Source of the DNA: Micromonospora cathayae
GTDB lineage: Bacteria; Actinomycetota; Actinomycetes; Mycobacteriales; Micromonosporaceae
Assembly: GCF_028993575.1 (NCBI RefSeq)
Contig: NZ_CP118615.1
Coordinates: forward strand, 4,741,001-4,805,000
Direction: 5' to 3'
DNA length: 64,000 nt
Shown here: positions 62,889-64,000 of the stretch, piece by piece
Position numbering within the stretch: the stretch's first letter is position 1
How the letters are laid out: the number at the start of each line of letters is the position of its first letter
Position numbers and translations under genes: made by a program
The notes under the pieces: generated by a model
Databases searched by the model: none
What the model was told of the DNA's origin: nothing
Seen by the model: only the letters and a program-made list of their open reading frames with translations

Positions 62889-63473
62889 TCAGCGCAGCCA
62901 GGGGAGACGCTGGACGATGGGGAGCTTCGCCCAGGCCCGGCCGAGGCCGAGGGTGTCCCCGGCGGCGACCAGCGCGAGACCGGCCAGCAGGGCCGCGTTG
63001 ATCAGGTGCTCGTCCATGAAGGGGTTGTTCTCGGGAGGCAGCACGACCGTCCACATCATCACGTAGAGCAGGCCACCGGCCACCGCCGCGATCCGCATGC
63101 CGATGCCGAGCAGCAGGGCCACGCCGAGGCCGAGCAGTCCGGCCATGAACAGCCAGTCGGCCCAGGCCGCGCCGGCGATCCCCTGGTAGAAGCCCTGGAA
63201 CGGACCTTCCGCGCCGAAGGCCAGGAAGCCCTTGGTCGGGCTGCCACCGTTGATCCAGGCGTTCTTCGCCTCGGTGGCGTGGCCGAGGCCGAACGTCTTG
63301 TCCAGGAAGGCCCAGAGGAACGTCCAGCCCAGCGCGATCCGGATGCCGGCGAAGACGTACCGGGCGGCGCGGGTCCGGGTGGTGCCGGTCACCGGGACCC
63401 CGTTGGTCCGGGTCGCGGTCGGCGCCGCCGGGGTGGTGGTCCGGGCGGTGTTCCGCTCGATCGTCGCGGTCAT
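62889..63473 (-). CDS. DoxX/DoxD-like membrane protein
   Basis: The 194-residue protein has a polar N-terminus and about four membrane helices (RIALGWTFLWAFLDKTFGLG, FMAGLLGLGVALLLGIG, AVAGGLLYVMMWTVVLP and HLINAALLAGLALVAAG). Conserved WTFLWAFLDKTFG and the loop with NPFMDEH are typical of DoxX-like quinone-linked proteins. The precise redox role is unknown. ATG 63473 has GAAGGA upstream. Confidence 0.82.
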   Translation of the reverse strand: MTATIERNTARTTTPAAPTATRTNGVPVTGTTRTRAARYVFAGIRIALGWTFLWAFLDKTFGLGHATEAKNAWINGGSPTKGFLAFGAEGPFQGFYQGIAGAAWADWLFMAGLLGLGVALLLGIGMRIAAVAGGLLYVMMWTVVLPPENNPFMDEHLINAALLAGLALVAAGDTLGLGRAWAKLPIVQRLPWLR

Positions 63474-63708
63474 GATGTCCACGTCCTTCCTTCGTGCCTC
63501 GCACCGCTTCTCGGTGGCATCTCCATTCCACGCCGCCGGGGACGTCGGGAGCAGGGCCGACCGGTCCCACCGGGGCCGGGACCTTCGCCCCCTTCCGTCG
63601 GGACCTGAGGGGGCCGGAGGTCCCGACGCCCGACGGTCCGTTCGCCTCTGCCGGGGCCCGCGCGGCGGTCGTAGCGTCACCGGCGCACCCTCGGAACAGG
63701 AGGACGAG

Positions 63709-64000
63709 ATGAGAACCTGGCAGGTGGGCGACGTGATGACCGTGGACGTCGTGACGGTCGGGGAACAGACCCCGTACCGGGACATCGTCGATCTGCTGCT
63801 GCGGCGGAGGGTCAGCGCGGTCCCGGTGGTGGACGGGTTCCGGCGGGTGCTCGGGGTGGTCTCCGAGGCGGACCTGCTGCACAAGGTCGAGCACTCCGGA
63901 CACCCGGACGAGCGGCGGGTCTTCACCCGTCCGCGCCGGCGGGCCGCCCTGGCCAAGGCGGACGCGATGCTGGCCGGGGAGCTGATGACCGCGCCCGCGG
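63709..64000 (+). CDS. CBS-domain protein (partial, runs off the right edge)
   Basis: The visible 97 residues contain one full CBS motif (WQVGDVMTVDVVTVGEQTPY, LLLRRRVSAVPVVDGFRRVL, GVVSEADLLHKVEH) and the start of a second (AMLAGELMTAPA). Such proteins bind adenosyl nucleotides and regulate partner proteins. AGGAGG lies five bases upstream of the ATG. The C-terminus is outside the window. Confidence 0.92.
   Translation, partial: MRTWQVGDVMTVDVVTVGEQTPYRDIVDLLLRRRVSAVPVVDGFRRVLGVVSEADLLHKVEHSGHPDERRVFTRPRRRAALAKADAMLAGELMTAPA

Overview
The window is very GC-rich double-stranded actinomycete DNA. GTG starts, tight 1-8 nt stop/start overlaps, a SARP regulator, leaderless-looking promoters and several low-complexity Pro/Thr/Ala linkers point to a Streptomyces-like or, more likely, Micromonospora-like organism. 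The genus is an inference; no rRNA or tRNA gene was recognised.

Positions 1-2070 hold flanking genes: a partial LtrA-like membrane protein and an anchored helix-hairpin-helix protein. Positions 2178-9915 form an aromatic (type II) polyketide locus. A SARP regulator sits between two divergent TcmI-type cyclase genes, with 11-bp-phased TGAC repeats in the promoters. A rightward operon follows, encoding TcmI cyclase, an ACP fused to a START-fold aromatase/cyclase, a cupin cyclase, KS-alpha, chain length factor and an ABM-type monooxygenase. An FAD hydroxylase lies on the other arm. No ketoreductase, acyltransferase or stand-alone ACP is seen in this part, so the fused ACP is the obvious carrier for the minimal PKS.

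Positions 10027-15344 hold an inorganic-carbon module: a single 1444-residue DabB-DabA fusion (proton-conducting membrane subunit plus DUF2309 carbonic-anhydrase-like subunit), a translationally coupled P-II-like protein, and a divergent beta-carbonic-anhydrase-like protein with an altered active-site dyad. It lies between two biosynthetic blocks and could plausibly supply bicarbonate for malonyl-CoA. That link is a hypothesis.

Positions 15789-41396 form a second biosynthetic block. It contains three AMP-forming ligases, an Sfp-type phosphopantetheinyl transferase, an ACP, a second ACP-like protein, a KS with a Cys-Asn-His triad, a truncated KS-like protein, a canonical KS, a 2-oxoacid dehydrogenase E1 alpha/beta pair without E2/E3, a PhyH-type oxygenase, a DUF3050 protein, a permuted ATP-grasp enzyme, esterases/hydrolases, an MFS exporter and a P450. 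It also carries the complete 4-hydroxyphenylglycine route (HmaS at 23 kb, Hmo and HpgT at 38.9-41.4 kb) although no NRPS module is visible. The inferred product is an aromatic polyketide joined to a 4-hydroxymandelate/4-hydroxyphenylglycine-derived unit by ligase/carrier/ATP-grasp chemistry.

Positions 41461-64000 look like ordinary chromosome: glyA behind a ZTP riboswitch, a phosphoesterase, a hemerythrin-like protein, a secreted subtilase, NAD(P)H-hydrate dehydratase, an Lrp regulator divergent from a branched-chain 2-oxoacid dehydrogenase operon, a beta-helix protein, a PQQ-type sugar dehydrogenase with a Tat-exported isomerase-like protein, an L,D-transpeptidase, a STAS protein, FKBP, DoxX-like and CBS-domain proteins. 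Strong perfect hairpins separate several transcription units, and intergenic spaces carry 19-, 29-, 34- and 37-bp tandem repeats.
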